Positions 23,362 to 32,235 of a stretch of 64,000 bases of DNA are shown one piece after another. The DNA comes from RPQJ01 sp963754535 (GTDB taxonomy: Bacteria; Pseudomonadota; Gammaproteobacteria; Steroidobacterales; Steroidobacteraceae), in assembly GCA_963754535.1 (NCBI GenBank), contig CAVWGG010000004.1, forward strand, positions 1 to 64,000. The letters are read 5' to 3'. Below the pieces are notes generated by a model that saw only the letters and a list, made by a program, of their open reading frames with translations, was not told the origin of the DNA and did no database searches. The translations under genes and the position numbers were made by a program. The first letter of the stretch is position 1. Each line of letters begins with the position of its first letter.

Positions 23362-24336
23362 ATGCCTCACGCCATCCGAATCCATGCGCACGGCGGTCCT
23401 GAAGTGATGCGCTGGGAAGAAGTCGCGTCCGTTGCCCCTGGGCGTGGCGAGGCATTGGTGCGGCAAACGGCCGTCGGGCTCAACTTCATCGACATCTACG
23501 AGCGCACCGGGCTGTACGGTGGCTCATTACCGGCTGGGCTCGGCCGGGAGGCGGCGGGCGTGGTGCAAGCCGTCGGTCCGGGCGTGCGCGATTTCAAGGT
23601 GGGCGATCGCGTTGCGTATGCATCGACCGCGCCGGGCTCCTACGCCGATGAGCGCGTGCTGCCGGCGGCCAGCCTCGTGCCGGTGCCGGAAGGCGTCAGC
23701 GACCGGCTCGCCGCCGCTGCGCTGCTCAAGGGCATGACGGCGCAGGTGCTGCTGCGCCGGACGTACAAAGTGCGCAAGGGCACGGTCGTCGTCGTGCACG
23801 CCGCCGCCGGTGGCGTGGGCAGCATCCTGACGCAGTGGGCGCTGCATCTCGGGGCCCACGTGATTGCCGTCGTCGGCAGCGAACCGAAGGCGGCGATCGT
23901 GCGGGCCATGGGTTGCAAGGACGTGCTGATCCAGGGTCGCGACGACCTCGCCGCTCGCGTGAAGGAACTTACGGGCGGGCAGGGCGCGCACGTCGTCTAC
24001 GACTCCGTCGGCAAGGACACGTTCTTCGCTTCGCTCGATTCACTGCGTCCGCTCGGGCTGATGGTGACGTATGGCAATGCGTCCGGTCCCGTGCAGCCGT
24101 TCGCGCCACTCGAACTCGCCAGGCGCGGCTCGTTGTTCCTCACGCGACCCACGCTGTTCTCCTACACCGCCAGGCGCGCAGACCTGCTCAAGTCGGCAGC
24201 TGAGCTCTTCGACGTGATCGGTCGCGGGATCGTGCGCATCGAAATCGGCCAGACCTACCCGATACGCGACGTGCAGCAGGCGCATCGCGACCTCAACGAA
24301 CGCCGCACGGTCGGCTCCACGGTACTGCTGCCCTGA
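23362..24336 (+). CDS. qor: NADPH:quinone oxidoreductase (zeta-crystallin/QOR type)
   Basis: A 324-residue zinc-free medium-chain reductase. Recognised by IRIHAHGGPEVMRWEEV at the start, VGLNFIDIYERTGLYGG, the nucleotide-binding VVVVHAAAGGVGSILTQWA (A-x-x-G-V-G) and a YDSVGKDTF block. It has no structural-zinc cysteine cluster. QOR reduces quinones with NADPH in the cytosol. I chose the ATG at 23362; an in-frame GTG at 23356 is also possible. Its TGA overlaps a CTG that may start the following outer-membrane protein gene. Confidence 0.93.
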   Translation: MPHAIRIHAHGGPEVMRWEEVASVAPGRGEALVRQTAVGLNFIDIYERTGLYGGSLPAGLGREAAGVVQAVGPGVRDFKVGDRVAYASTAPGSYADERVLPAASLVPVPEGVSDRLAAAALLKGMTAQVLLRRTYKVRKGTVVVVHAAAGGVGSILTQWALHLGAHVIAVVGSEPKAAIVRAMGCKDVLIQGRDDLAARVKELTGGQGAHVVYDSVGKDTFFASLDSLRPLGLMVTYGNASGPVQPFAPLELARRGSLFLTRPTLFSYTARRADLLKSAAELFDVIGRGIVRIEIGQTYPIRDVQQAHRDLNERRTVGSTVLLP

Positions 24337-25994
24337 CATCTCAACTGCTCCGCCGCCGCGCATTCCCGTTCCTGCTGCTGTCCGTCCTTGCGGCGGCACC
24401 CGCATATGCAGCGAGCAAGGAAGTCATGCACGACTGGCCGGCCGGCATTCCTCCGGCGGCCGAACTCGAAGCCTCCGGCGCGGTCATCGGCAAGATCCGC
24501 GTGGACGTCGGCGACATCTTCGACCCGACGATACCGTCCGAGAACCATTGGCTATACCGCACCGCGAATAAGCTGCACATCAATACCCGCGAGTCGGTCG
24601 TGCGCAACCAGTTGCTGTTCAAGTCCGGCGAAAAGTACGTGCAGCGCGTGGTGCAGGAGAGCGAGCGCATCCTGCGCAACAACGACTACCTGTACGACGC
24701 GTGGATTCGCCCGGTGGCCTACGACGGCAGGACTGTCGACATCGAGGTCCGCACCCGCGACACCTGGACCCTGAATCCGGGCATCAACTACAGCCGTCAG
24801 GGCGGCGCGAATTCGTCGTCCGTCGAACTCGAAGAAAAGAACCTGCTCGGCAACGGGCAGAAGCTCGCCTTCGGCTGGACCAACGACGTCGATCGCGAGT
24901 CCTACGACTTCGAGTTCTTCGATCCGCATTTCAGGTCGACGTGGACCCGGTTCGGCCTGGTCTACAGCGATGCCGACGATGGCAGTACCAAGGCATTGCG
25001 CCTCGATCGCCCGTTCTATTCGCTCGATACCCGTCGTGCGGGCGGCGCCTACCTGTTTGACTCGATCCGTGAGGACCCTCGCTACGCCTATGGCGAGGAA
25101 GTCGGCAAGTTCCAGAACGACGAGCAGTTCGCCGAGTTCTATTACGGATGGTCGGCGGGCTGGAAGGACGGCTGGGTGCGGCGCTGGACCGCAGGCGCGA
25201 CCTACCATCGGAACCGCTATGCGGAAGTGAGCGGCGAGAGCCTCGGCGGCCCGCTGCCGGAGGACATCGAACTCGCGTATCCGTGGATGGGGTTCGACCT
25301 GATCCAGGACGTGTTCCAGGAGCGGACCAACCAGGACCAGATCGAGCGCACGGAGGACGTGCTGCTCGGCATGCGGGCAGGTGCGCGGATTGGGTACGCG
25401 TCCGAGTCGCTGGGCTCCGATCGGGAGGCGCTGGTGCTCAGCGCATACGCGCAGAACGGCTGGGACTTCGGCAACGAGCGCTCGATGTTCGTGACCTCGA
25501 CGGCAGCGGGTCGCGTCGAGAACGCGGGACTGCGCAACGCGGTGCTGGCGGCCGAGGTGCGGTACTACGCGCGCACTTCGGAGAAGACCAAGTTCTTCGC
25601 CACGGTCAACGGCGCCACCAGCGAAAAACTCGACGCCGACCAGCAACTGGTGCTCGGCGGCGAGGAGGGGCTGCGTGGCTATCCGCTGCGCTACCAGGCC
25701 GGCACGTCGAAGGCTTTGCTCACGCTCGAGGAGCGCTACTACACGGACTGGTATCCGTTCCGCCTGTTCCACGTGGCCGGTGCGGCATTCTTCGACATGG
25801 GGCGCACCTGGGGTACCGACGTCACCGGCGCCACGAGCGACGGGTTGCTGAAAGACGTCGGCATCGGCTTGCGTCTCGGCTCGAGCCGCTCTGCGTTCGG
25901 CAACGTCATTCACATCGACCTGGCGTTCCCGCTCGATGGCGGCGACGGCGTCGACAGCGTGCAATTCGTGGTGGAGACCAAGGCCCGCTTCTAG
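24333..25994 (+). CDS. BamA/TamA-like outer-membrane barrel protein with a non-ATG start
   Basis: About 553 residues if read from the CTG at 24333. The frame upstream of the first ATG (24426) encodes a textbook signal peptide, LLRRRAFPFLLLSVLAAAPAY followed by AASKE, so translation must begin before that ATG. No ATG, GTG or TTG occurs in frame between 24243 and 24426, leaving CTG 24333 (overlapping the qor stop, CTGA) or CTG 24345. Residues 70-150 look like one POTRA-type domain (NTRESVVRNQLLFKSGEKYV, then LRNNDYLYDA). The C-terminal part is a 16-strand-like surface-antigen barrel with LVLGGEEGLRGYPLRYQ, the conserved RGY loop of Omp85 proteins. It ends in aromatic-type VVETKARF. Confidence 0.85.
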   Translation: MTSQLLRRRAFPFLLLSVLAAAPAYAASKEVMHDWPAGIPPAAELEASGAVIGKIRVDVGDIFDPTIPSENHWLYRTANKLHINTRESVVRNQLLFKSGEKYVQRVVQESERILRNNDYLYDAWIRPVAYDGRTVDIEVRTRDTWTLNPGINYSRQGGANSSSVELEEKNLLGNGQKLAFGWTNDVDRESYDFEFFDPHFRSTWTRFGLVYSDADDGSTKALRLDRPFYSLDTRRAGGAYLFDSIREDPRYAYGEEVGKFQNDEQFAEFYYGWSAGWKDGWVRRWTAGATYHRNRYAEVSGESLGGPLPEDIELAYPWMGFDLIQDVFQERTNQDQIERTEDVLLGMRAGARIGYASESLGSDREALVLSAYAQNGWDFGNERSMFVTSTAAGRVENAGLRNAVLAAEVRYYARTSEKTKFFATVNGATSEKLDADQQLVLGGEEGLRGYPLRYQAGTSKALLTLEERYYTDWYPFRLFHVAGAAFFDMGRTWGTDVTGATSDGLLKDVGIGLRLGSSRSAFGNVIHIDLAFPLDGGDGVDSVQFVVETKARF

Positions 25995-26491
25995 GGGGCC
26001 GTGTCGATCCACTCGAGCAGCAATTCGAACGGGCCCGCCTGCTTGTCGCTCACCATCAGCCCGAGCTGACGGACTTTCGCGAGATCGAGCGGACCGACGC
26101 CCGTGACCGGGCGGCCGCGAAAGCTGGCAACGAAGCTCGCGACCGGCAATGCGACCTCGGCCCATTCCCCGCGCGGAGGCTGGAAGCGCGCCTGGTATTG
26201 CACCCCGTCGAAGCCGTCGTCCGTGCGCGCGGTGAATTTGTAGCGTCGGCCGTCACCGCGGCAACGTACCAGAAAAGCGTGTGCGCCCACCGTGTTCCAC
26301 GTGCGGGGTTCCGTGCGCACCGACGCGAAGCCGCCGCCGTGCCGCAGCGACACGACGCCGCTGAAACACGCAATGCCGCGCGAATACGGCTGCAGCATGC
26401 TCTGCGAGACGCCGCCCATCACCACGTCGTCGATCGGGTGCCAGCTCGTCGTCGCGCCTGCGTCCGCGAAATCGACCAGGCGTTCAGCCAA
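25991..26491 (-). CDS. CIA30 (NDUFAF1-like) domain protein
   Basis: A 166-residue single-domain protein. DVVMGGVSQSMLQ and the stretch FSGVVSLRHGGGFASVRTEP are the CIA30 family opening; LVRCRGDGRRYKFTARTD and the ending LGLMVSDKQAGPFELLLEWI complete the jelly-roll fold. Eukaryotic members assist complex I assembly; the bacterial role is unknown. It begins with TTG at 26489-26491 inside the 3' end of the alcohol dehydrogenase gene (8-bp overlap), so the two are an operon. Its stop shares bases with the stop of the convergent barrel-protein gene. Confidence 0.88.
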   Translation of the reverse strand: MAERLVDFADAGATTSWHPIDDVVMGGVSQSMLQPYSRGIACFSGVVSLRHGGGFASVRTEPRTWNTVGAHAFLVRCRGDGRRYKFTARTDDGFDGVQYQARFQPPRGEWAEVALPVASFVASFRGRPVTGVGPLDLAKVRQLGLMVSDKQAGPFELLLEWIDTAP

Positions 26492-27614
26492 TCTCGATCA
26501 CCTGCCGGATGGACGCGCCGGCGGCGAGCCGGTCGAACGCGCCGTTGATGTCGTCGAGCCGGATGCGTTCGCTCAGCAGCTTGTCCACCGGCAGTCTTCC
26601 CGCGCGGTACCACTCGATGTACTGCGGGATGTCGCGTTCGGGCACGCAGCTGCCGAGGTAACTTCCCTTCAGCGTGCGCTCCTCCGCGACGAGGCTGACG
26701 TGCGAGAACGAGACCTGCTGCTGCGGATGCGGCAGCCCTGCGGACACTGTCGTGCCGCCTCGACGCGTGATTCGATAGGCGAGCTCGAGCGCGCGTGCCG
26801 AGCCTGCCATTTCGAACGCGAAGGCGACGCCGCCGCCCGTCGCTGCGCGCACGCGGTCGCAACAGTCCGGTTCTGCCGCGTTGACGGTCAGCGTGGCGCC
26901 GAGTTCGCGTGCCTTGGCCAGTTTCGACGGATTGAGGTCGATCGCGACGATCGACGTGGCTTCGAGCATGCGTCCTGCGAGCAGCGCAGCGAGACCGACG
27001 CCACCGAGCCCGATCACGGCGAGCGACGAGTGCTTCGGCATCGCTGCCGTGTTGACCACCGCGCCCACGCCCGTGATGACGGCGCAGCCGAAGAGGGCCG
27101 CTTCCGCGAAAGGCAGCGTGGGATCGACCCGCACCAGCGAGCGGCGCGACACGGTCGTCCACTCGGCGAAGCCCGACACGCCCAGGTGATGATTGACCGG
27201 CGTGCCGTGCTGGCAAAGCCGGCGCTCGCCGGACAGCAGCGTGCCTGCGGTGTTCGACGCCAGTCCGGGTTCGCACAGCGCAGGCCGGCCAGCCACGCAC
27301 GGGCCGCACACACCGCAGCTCGGCACGAACGAGGCGACGACATGATCGCCCCGCTGCAGGTCCGTCACGCCGTGGCCGACTTCTTCGACGACGCCCGCCA
27401 TCTCGTGGCCGAGCACCATCGGCAGCGGACGTGGCCGGTTGCCGTCGATCACCGAGAGATCGGAATGGCACAGCCCGGCGGCCCGCACGCGGACCAGTAC
27501 CTCACCGGGTCCGGGTGGCGCGAGATCGAACTCTTCGATCACGAGCGGCTTGGATTGGGCGTAGGGGCCGGGACGACCCAGCTCGCGCAGCACGGCGGCC
27601 TTGGTTTTGATCAT
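26484..27614 (-). CDS. Zinc-dependent alcohol dehydrogenase (medium-chain)
   Basis: A 376-residue NAD(P)-dependent dehydrogenase. The catalytic zinc ligands are Cys in AGLCHSDLSV, the GHEMAGVVEEVG block and a later FGCAV Cys. The structural zinc cysteines are in CGVCGPCVAGRPALC. The Rossmann motif is SLAVIGLGGVGLAALLAG, and IDLNPSKLAKARELGA follows. It resembles class III/benzyl-alcohol-type enzymes (LGHEMAG, ITGVGAVVNTA). The substrate cannot be deduced. The ATG at 27612-27614 was preferred over an upstream extension lacking conservation. Confidence 0.93.
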   Translation of the reverse strand: MIKTKAAVLRELGRPGPYAQSKPLVIEEFDLAPPGPGEVLVRVRAAGLCHSDLSVIDGNRPRPLPMVLGHEMAGVVEEVGHGVTDLQRGDHVVASFVPSCGVCGPCVAGRPALCEPGLASNTAGTLLSGERRLCQHGTPVNHHLGVSGFAEWTTVSRRSLVRVDPTLPFAEAALFGCAVITGVGAVVNTAAMPKHSSLAVIGLGGVGLAALLAGRMLEATSIVAIDLNPSKLAKARELGATLTVNAAEPDCCDRVRAATGGGVAFAFEMAGSARALELAYRITRRGGTTVSAGLPHPQQQVSFSHVSLVAEERTLKGSYLGSCVPERDIPQYIEWYRAGRLPVDKLLSERIRLDDINGAFDRLAAGASIRQVIEIG

Positions 27615-27701
27615 GGGCCGAGCGTAGCCCAAGCACGCTGCCACCCTCCACTGCAATAATGCGCACGCCGACAGACCGGCGCGCCGTTGGAGTAAGACAG
27701 C

Positions 27702-28181
27702 ATGACCACAGACGCAGCGGCCGCGACGCCGCTACCCGCGCGCCGCGGAGAGTTTCCCGTCCTGCGCACGATCACCACGCGCTGGATGGACAACGACCAG
27801 TACGGCCATGTGAACAACGTCGTGTATTACTCGTACTTCGACACGGCCGTGAACGGCTACCTGATCGAAGCGAGCGGTTGCGACGTGCGCGAGCTGCCGG
27901 CCATTGGCATCGTCGCGGAGACGAGCTGCAAGTTCATGAGCGAGCTGAGCTTTCCGGACACGGTGTACGCCGGGCTCGCGCTCGAGCGGCTCGGCAACTC
28001 GAGCGTCGTGTACCGCATCGGCTTGTTCCGCAACCAGTCGACCGAACCCGCCGCCATCGGCCGGTTCGTGCATGTCTACGTCGACCGTGAGACGCGCCGG
28101 CCAGTGCCGATTCCGCCGCAGGTGCGCGCGGCGTTGCAGACGCTCGACGATGGCTACGTGGGGTTTTCGCCGCTGCCGTGA
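27702..28181 (+). CDS. Hotdog-fold acyl-CoA thioesterase (YbgC/4HBT-like)
   Basis: A 159-residue thioesterase. The signature TRWMDNDQYGHVNNVVYYSY carries the conserved Asp and the HVNN turn of the 4-hydroxybenzoyl-CoA thioesterase group; VAETSCKFMSELSFPD is the second conserved strand. It hydrolyses an acyl-CoA in the cytosol; the physiological acyl group is unknown. A GGAGTAAGA ribosome site precedes the ATG. It is divergent from the alcohol dehydrogenase gene, with an 87-base gap. Confidence 0.92.
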   Translation: MTTDAAAATPLPARRGEFPVLRTITTRWMDNDQYGHVNNVVYYSYFDTAVNGYLIEASGCDVRELPAIGIVAETSCKFMSELSFPDTVYAGLALERLGNSSVVYRIGLFRNQSTEPAAIGRFVHVYVDRETRRPVPIPPQVRAALQTLDDGYVGFSPLP

Positions 28182-28248
28182 ACCGCGCGGGGCTCGACCG
28201 CGGCTGCGTGAGTTCGCTGGCGTCCGTTCCGGCATGAACCGTCAGGTG

Positions 28249-28328
28249 GCGCGCGGTCATCCGGGGCCTTGCCCAGAGCGCGTGTCTGCCTTTCCAAGCT
28301 CGGGGCAAGGCCCCGGATGACCGCGCGC
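28249..28328 (+). repeat. Hairpin element, copy 2 (31-bp arms, 18-nt loop)
   Basis: Left arm 28249-28279 and right arm 28298-28328 are reverse complements with a single A/C mismatch at 28275. The loop (28280-28297) is the exact reverse complement of the copy 1 loop at 14328-14345. The stem sequence (GGTCATCCGGGGCCTTG...) differs from copy 1 except next to the loop. It sits between convergent genes (thioesterase and ilvN) and fills most of that 202-bp gap. Confidence 0.85.
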
Positions 28329-28383
28329 AACCCTCAGGGGAGCAGCCACCAAAACCTCCCGCCGGAGCAGGAGAGGTGAAACC

Positions 28384-28887
28384 TCAGCCCTCCAGCGTTT
28401 GCCGACCCTTCTGGATCGCGAGCGCACCGCTGCGCACCACTTCGAGCACTTCGCCGAAGTTCGCGACTTCCGCCATGAAGCGGTTGGTGTCGGCCTCACT
28501 GCTGGTGAGTTCAATGGTGAAGCTGTCCGCCGCATCCCAGAGCACGCGGCCGCCCGCCCGCTGGGTCGCCGACCAGAGCGATCCGACCTGGGTCGCCTTG
28601 GCCTTGACCTTGATCAGCAGCAACTCGCGCTCGAAGTGCTCCTCACGCGTGACGTCCTCGACGTCGACCACGTCCACGAGCTTCAGCGACTGCTGGGTAA
28701 TCTGGTGGATCACGGCGTCGTTGCCAGTCGTCACCAGCGTCAGGCGCGAGACCGTGGGATCGTCCGTCGCCGCCACGTTCAGCGATTCGATGTTGTAGCC
28801 GCGTGTCGAGAACAGTCCTGCCACGCGGGTCAGCGCGCCGGATTCGTTCTGCAGGGTGATGGCGATGATGTGGCGCTGGCTGGTCAC
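28384..28887 (-). CDS. ilvN: Acetolactate synthase small (regulatory) subunit
   Basis: A 167-residue IlvH/IlvN-type subunit. The N-terminal ACT domain (RHIIAITLQNESGALTRVAG, then GLFSTRGYNIESLNVA) binds valine for feedback inhibition; the C-terminal half (EDVTREEHFERELLLIKVKA to VVRSGALAIQKGR) is typical. It activates the catalytic subunit encoded by ilvB. Unusually it is on the opposite strand from ilvB, divergently arranged with a 185-bp gap, instead of directly downstream of it. Confidence 0.95.
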   Translation of the reverse strand: MTSQRHIIAITLQNESGALTRVAGLFSTRGYNIESLNVAATDDPTVSRLTLVTTGNDAVIHQITQQSLKLVDVVDVEDVTREEHFERELLLIKVKAKATQVGSLWSATQRAGGRVLWDAADSFTIELTSSEADTNRFMAEVANFGEVLEVVRSGALAIQKGRQTLEG

Positions 28888-29072
28888 GACGGGCTCCAGG
28901 AGACAATATCTCTATGATTCTATTGCAAAAACTGGGAGCCTGACGGCCGGGTTCCGAACCCCAGAATAGGGGATCGGATAGCAGCCGCCTAGATGGACGC
29001 GCGGCCGCGGCGGCTGTTAGTCTCGTTTGCAGCGCAACATAGCCGTTCCCCACCTGTTTCAACGAGTCCGCC

Positions 29073-30938
29073 GTGAACAGCATCGCCGCCAGTCCCCTGC
29101 CGATCACTCCGTCCGCGCACCCGCGGACCGGCCAGTCCATGAGCGGCGCGGAAATCATCGTGCAGGTGCTGGCGGACGAAGGCGTCGACACCATTTTCGG
29201 CTACAGCGGCGGCGCGATCCTGCCGACGTACGACGCGATCTTCCGCCACAACGACCAGCAATCGAAGCTCGCCGAGGGCGCGCGACCGATGCCGCTGATC
29301 GTGCCGGCGAACGAGCAGGGCGCGGGTTTCATGGCCGCCGGCTACGCCCGGGCGAGCGGCAAGGTCGGTGTCTGCGTCGTGACGTCGGGGCCTGGAGCGA
29401 CCAACACGGTCACGCCGGTGCGCGACTGCGCCGCGGATTCGGTCCCGATCGTCGTCATCTGCGGCCAGGTCGGCACGTCCGCGATCGGCACCGATGCGTT
29501 CCAGGAAGCGCCCGTCTCCAACATCATGGGTGCCGTCGCCAAGCACTGCTTCCTCGTCACCGACCCGGCCAAGCTCGAAGCCACCGTGCGCACGGCGTTC
29601 GAGATCGCGCGCTCGGGCCGTCCCGGTCCGGTCGTGATCGACATCCCGAAGGACGTCCAGAACTGGGTCGGCACGTACCAGGGCAGCGGCATGCTGCCCG
29701 TGCGCGGCTACCACGCGCGCATGCAGGCATTGCGCGACCGCAGGCTCGACGACGGTCACGCGGCGAAGTTCTTCCAGATGCTCGGCGAGGCCGAACGACC
29801 GCTGATCTACGCCGGCGGCGGCGTAATCAACAGCGAGTCTTCGGATGAGTTGCGCGCCTTCGCGCATGAGTTCGGCATTCCCGTCGTCACCACCCTGATG
29901 GGTATCGGCACGTATGACACGACGGAGCCGCTGGCGCTGCACATGCTCGGCATGCACGGCACGGCGTTCGCGAACTACGCGGTGGACGACTGCGACTTCC
30001 TGCTCTGCCTCGGCGCCCGCTTCGACGACCGCGTCGCGGCCGTGCCGGCGAAGTTCGCGCGCAACGCGAAGCGCATCGCGCACATGGACGTCGACGCGTC
30101 GGAGATCAACAAGGTCAAGCGCGTGCAGTGGAGCCATGTCGGCCTGCTGCGCCCGGCGCTCGAAAAGCTGCGCCTGCAGGGCCAGGCCGCCGGGTTCAAG
30201 CGCGACTGGTCGCCGTGGCATGCGCACGTCGCCGAACTGAAGCGCCGTCACGCGATGAACTACGGTCGCGACAGCGAACTGATCCAGCCGTACTACGTGA
30301 TAGAAGAGATCAACCGTCTGACGCGTGGCGAAGCCGTGATTGCGACCGGCGTCGGCCAGCACCAGATGTGGGCGGCGCAGTACTTCGATTTCCGTGAGCC
30401 GCGCCTGTGGCTCACCTCTGGCAGCATGGGCACGATGGGGTTCGGCCTGCCCGCGGCGATCGGCGCGCAGTTCGCCCGTCGCGACAAGCTCGTGATCGAC
30501 ATCGACGGCGACGCCAGCATCCGCATGAACCTCGGCGAACTCGAGACCGTCACCACCTACGACCTGCCGATCAAGGTCGTCGTGCTGAACAACTTCGGCG
30601 ACGGCATGGTCAAGCAGTGGCAGAAGCTCTTCTTCAAGGGCCGACTGTCGGCCAGCGACAAGTCGCTGCACAAGAAGGACTTCGTCAAGGCCGCCCAGGC
30701 CGACGGTTACCAGTTCGCGGTGCGCCTCGACCGCAAGGCCGACGTGCCGCGCGTCGTGAAGGAATTCATCGAGTTCAAGGGCCCGGCTTTCCTCGAAGTG
30801 ATCATCGATACGGAAGCGGGCGTGTACCCGATGGTCGGTCCCGGCCAGGCCTACGATGAGATGATCACGGGCGATTTCATCGAATCGCGCGAGGCCAGCA
30901 GGACGACGGCGGAGCCTGGCGCTTCCGAGATGTTCTGA
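29073..30938 (+). CDS. ilvB: Acetolactate synthase large (catalytic) subunit
   Basis: A 621-residue ThDP enzyme for the first common step of valine/leucine/isoleucine synthesis. The catalytic Glu region is PLIVPANEQGAGFMAAGYAR; the ThDP-binding motif is VIDIDGDASIRMNLGELET with LNN downstream; SMGTMGFGLPAAIGAQ is a typical third-domain block. The chain is somewhat longer than most (about 570-590) because of roughly 20 extra N-terminal residues (SIAASPLPITPSAHPRTG) and a longer loop near KLAEGARPM. A start at a later codon such as MSGAEIIVQVLADEG cannot be excluded. The partner regulatory subunit, ilvN, is divergently encoded at 28384-28887. Confidence 0.94.
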   Translation: MNSIAASPLPITPSAHPRTGQSMSGAEIIVQVLADEGVDTIFGYSGGAILPTYDAIFRHNDQQSKLAEGARPMPLIVPANEQGAGFMAAGYARASGKVGVCVVTSGPGATNTVTPVRDCAADSVPIVVICGQVGTSAIGTDAFQEAPVSNIMGAVAKHCFLVTDPAKLEATVRTAFEIARSGRPGPVVIDIPKDVQNWVGTYQGSGMLPVRGYHARMQALRDRRLDDGHAAKFFQMLGEAERPLIYAGGGVINSESSDELRAFAHEFGIPVVTTLMGIGTYDTTEPLALHMLGMHGTAFANYAVDDCDFLLCLGARFDDRVAAVPAKFARNAKRIAHMDVDASEINKVKRVQWSHVGLLRPALEKLRLQGQAAGFKRDWSPWHAHVAELKRRHAMNYGRDSELIQPYYVIEEINRLTRGEAVIATGVGQHQMWAAQYFDFREPRLWLTSGSMGTMGFGLPAAIGAQFARRDKLVIDIDGDASIRMNLGELETVTTYDLPIKVVVLNNFGDGMVKQWQKLFFKGRLSASDKSLHKKDFVKAAQADGYQFAVRLDRKADVPRVVKEFIEFKGPAFLEVIIDTEAGVYPMVGPGQAYDEMITGDFIESREASRTTAEPGASEMF

Positions 30939-30963
30939 CGCGTCCCTGGCGGCAGCGGCGCGC

Positions 30964-32235
30964 ATGACCTCGTCCTCTGCCCGCCCGCACCTGCCTACAT
31001 TCGCAGAAGCCGCCCGATTCTGGGCGAAGCTCGGCTTCGTTTCGTTCGGTGGTCCTGCCGGCCAGATTGCCGCGCTGCACCGTGAGATCGTCGATCGCCG
31101 CCGCTGGCTCGCCGATGGTGAGTTCACGCGCGCCCTGAACTTCTGCATGTTGCTGCCCGGGCCCGAAGCGCTGCAGCTGGCGATCTTCCTCGGCTGGAAA
31201 ATGCACGGCATCCGCGGCGGCGTGGTTGCGGGTCTCGGCTTCATGCTTCCGGCCGTGCTGCTGCTGTTCGCGCTCTCGTATGTCTACGTGGCCCACGGGT
31301 CGCTGTCCTGGATTTCGGCCCTGCTGTACGGGCTGAAGGCCGCCGTCGTCGCGCTGGTGCTGCAGGCGCTGGTGCGCATCGCTCGCCGTTCATTGCGGTC
31401 GTCGCTGCACGTCACCCTCGCGCTCGCATCGTTCGTGGCGCTCGAATTCGCGCGCGTACCCTTTCCCTTTGTCCTGCTGGTCGCAGCGGCGGTGGGCGCG
31501 TACCTGGCACGTCAGGCAAAGTCGCAGGAGGGGGCCGCTGCCAACACGGCACCTGCGCGCGGAGCGCAGACCGTCAGGGTGGCTGTGGTCGGTCTCGCGC
31601 TCTGGCTGATTCCACTGCTCACCGTGATCGCCACGCTGGGTGGCAGCTCGCTGTGGACGGCCATTTACCTGTTCTTCACCAAGGCCGCGCTGGTCACGTT
31701 CGGCGGCGCATACGCCGTGCTCGGCTACGTCACCCACCAGCTGGTCGACACGCTCGCATGGGTGACGGCCGAGCAGTCTGTCGCGGGCCTCGCGCTGGCG
31801 GAGACTACGCCCGGCCCGCTGGTCATCGTGCTGCAGTTCATGGGGTTCATGGCTGGCTGGAACCAGCCCGGACCGTTGTCGCCGCTCGGCTCGGCGCTGC
31901 TCGCTGGCGCGCTTGCGACGTGGGCGACGTTCCTGCCGTCCTTCCTGTTCATCCTGCTCGGGGCGCCTTACGTCGAGCGACTCACCCGCAACGTGCGCAT
32001 CGAAGGCGCGTTGGGCGCGATCACCGCAGCCGTCGTCGGTGTGATCGCGACGCTGGCGCTGCTGCTTGCGCAGGTCGTGCTGCTGCCGGGTGGATGGCAC
32101 GCCACGCCGGACTGGGAGGCCGTGCTGATCGCCTTCGCGGCCTGGTTCCTGCTCGAACGCGCGCGCTGGCCGCTCGGGCCCGTCCTGCTCGCGGCCGCGG
32201 CGAGTGGACTATTTCTGCGGTTGCTGCAGCAGTGA
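30964..32235 (+). CDS. chrA: Chromate/anion transporter, two-domain ChrA family
   Basis: A 423-residue inner-membrane protein made of two tandem CHR domains. Each half has the family sequence: first FWAKLGFVSFGGPAGQIAAL and LLPGPEALQLAIFLGWKMHG, then FFTKAALVTFGGAYAVLGYV and AETTPGPLVIVLQFMGFMAG. This two-domain form is the long-chain chromate efflux type (CHR family); native substrates in non-resistant strains are uncertain. It starts 25 bases after ilvB. The last 27 bases overlap the 3' end of the convergent DsbA-like gene. Confidence 0.94.
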   Translation: MTSSSARPHLPTFAEAARFWAKLGFVSFGGPAGQIAALHREIVDRRRWLADGEFTRALNFCMLLPGPEALQLAIFLGWKMHGIRGGVVAGLGFMLPAVLLLFALSYVYVAHGSLSWISALLYGLKAAVVALVLQALVRIARRSLRSSLHVTLALASFVALEFARVPFPFVLLVAAAVGAYLARQAKSQEGAAANTAPARGAQTVRVAVVGLALWLIPLLTVIATLGGSSLWTAIYLFFTKAALVTFGGAYAVLGYVTHQLVDTLAWVTAEQSVAGLALAETTPGPLVIVLQFMGFMAGWNQPGPLSPLGSALLAGALATWATFLPSFLFILLGAPYVERLTRNVRIEGALGAITAAVVGVIATLALLLAQVVLLPGGWHATPDWEAVLIAFAAWFLLERARWPLGPVLLAAAASGLFLRLLQQ

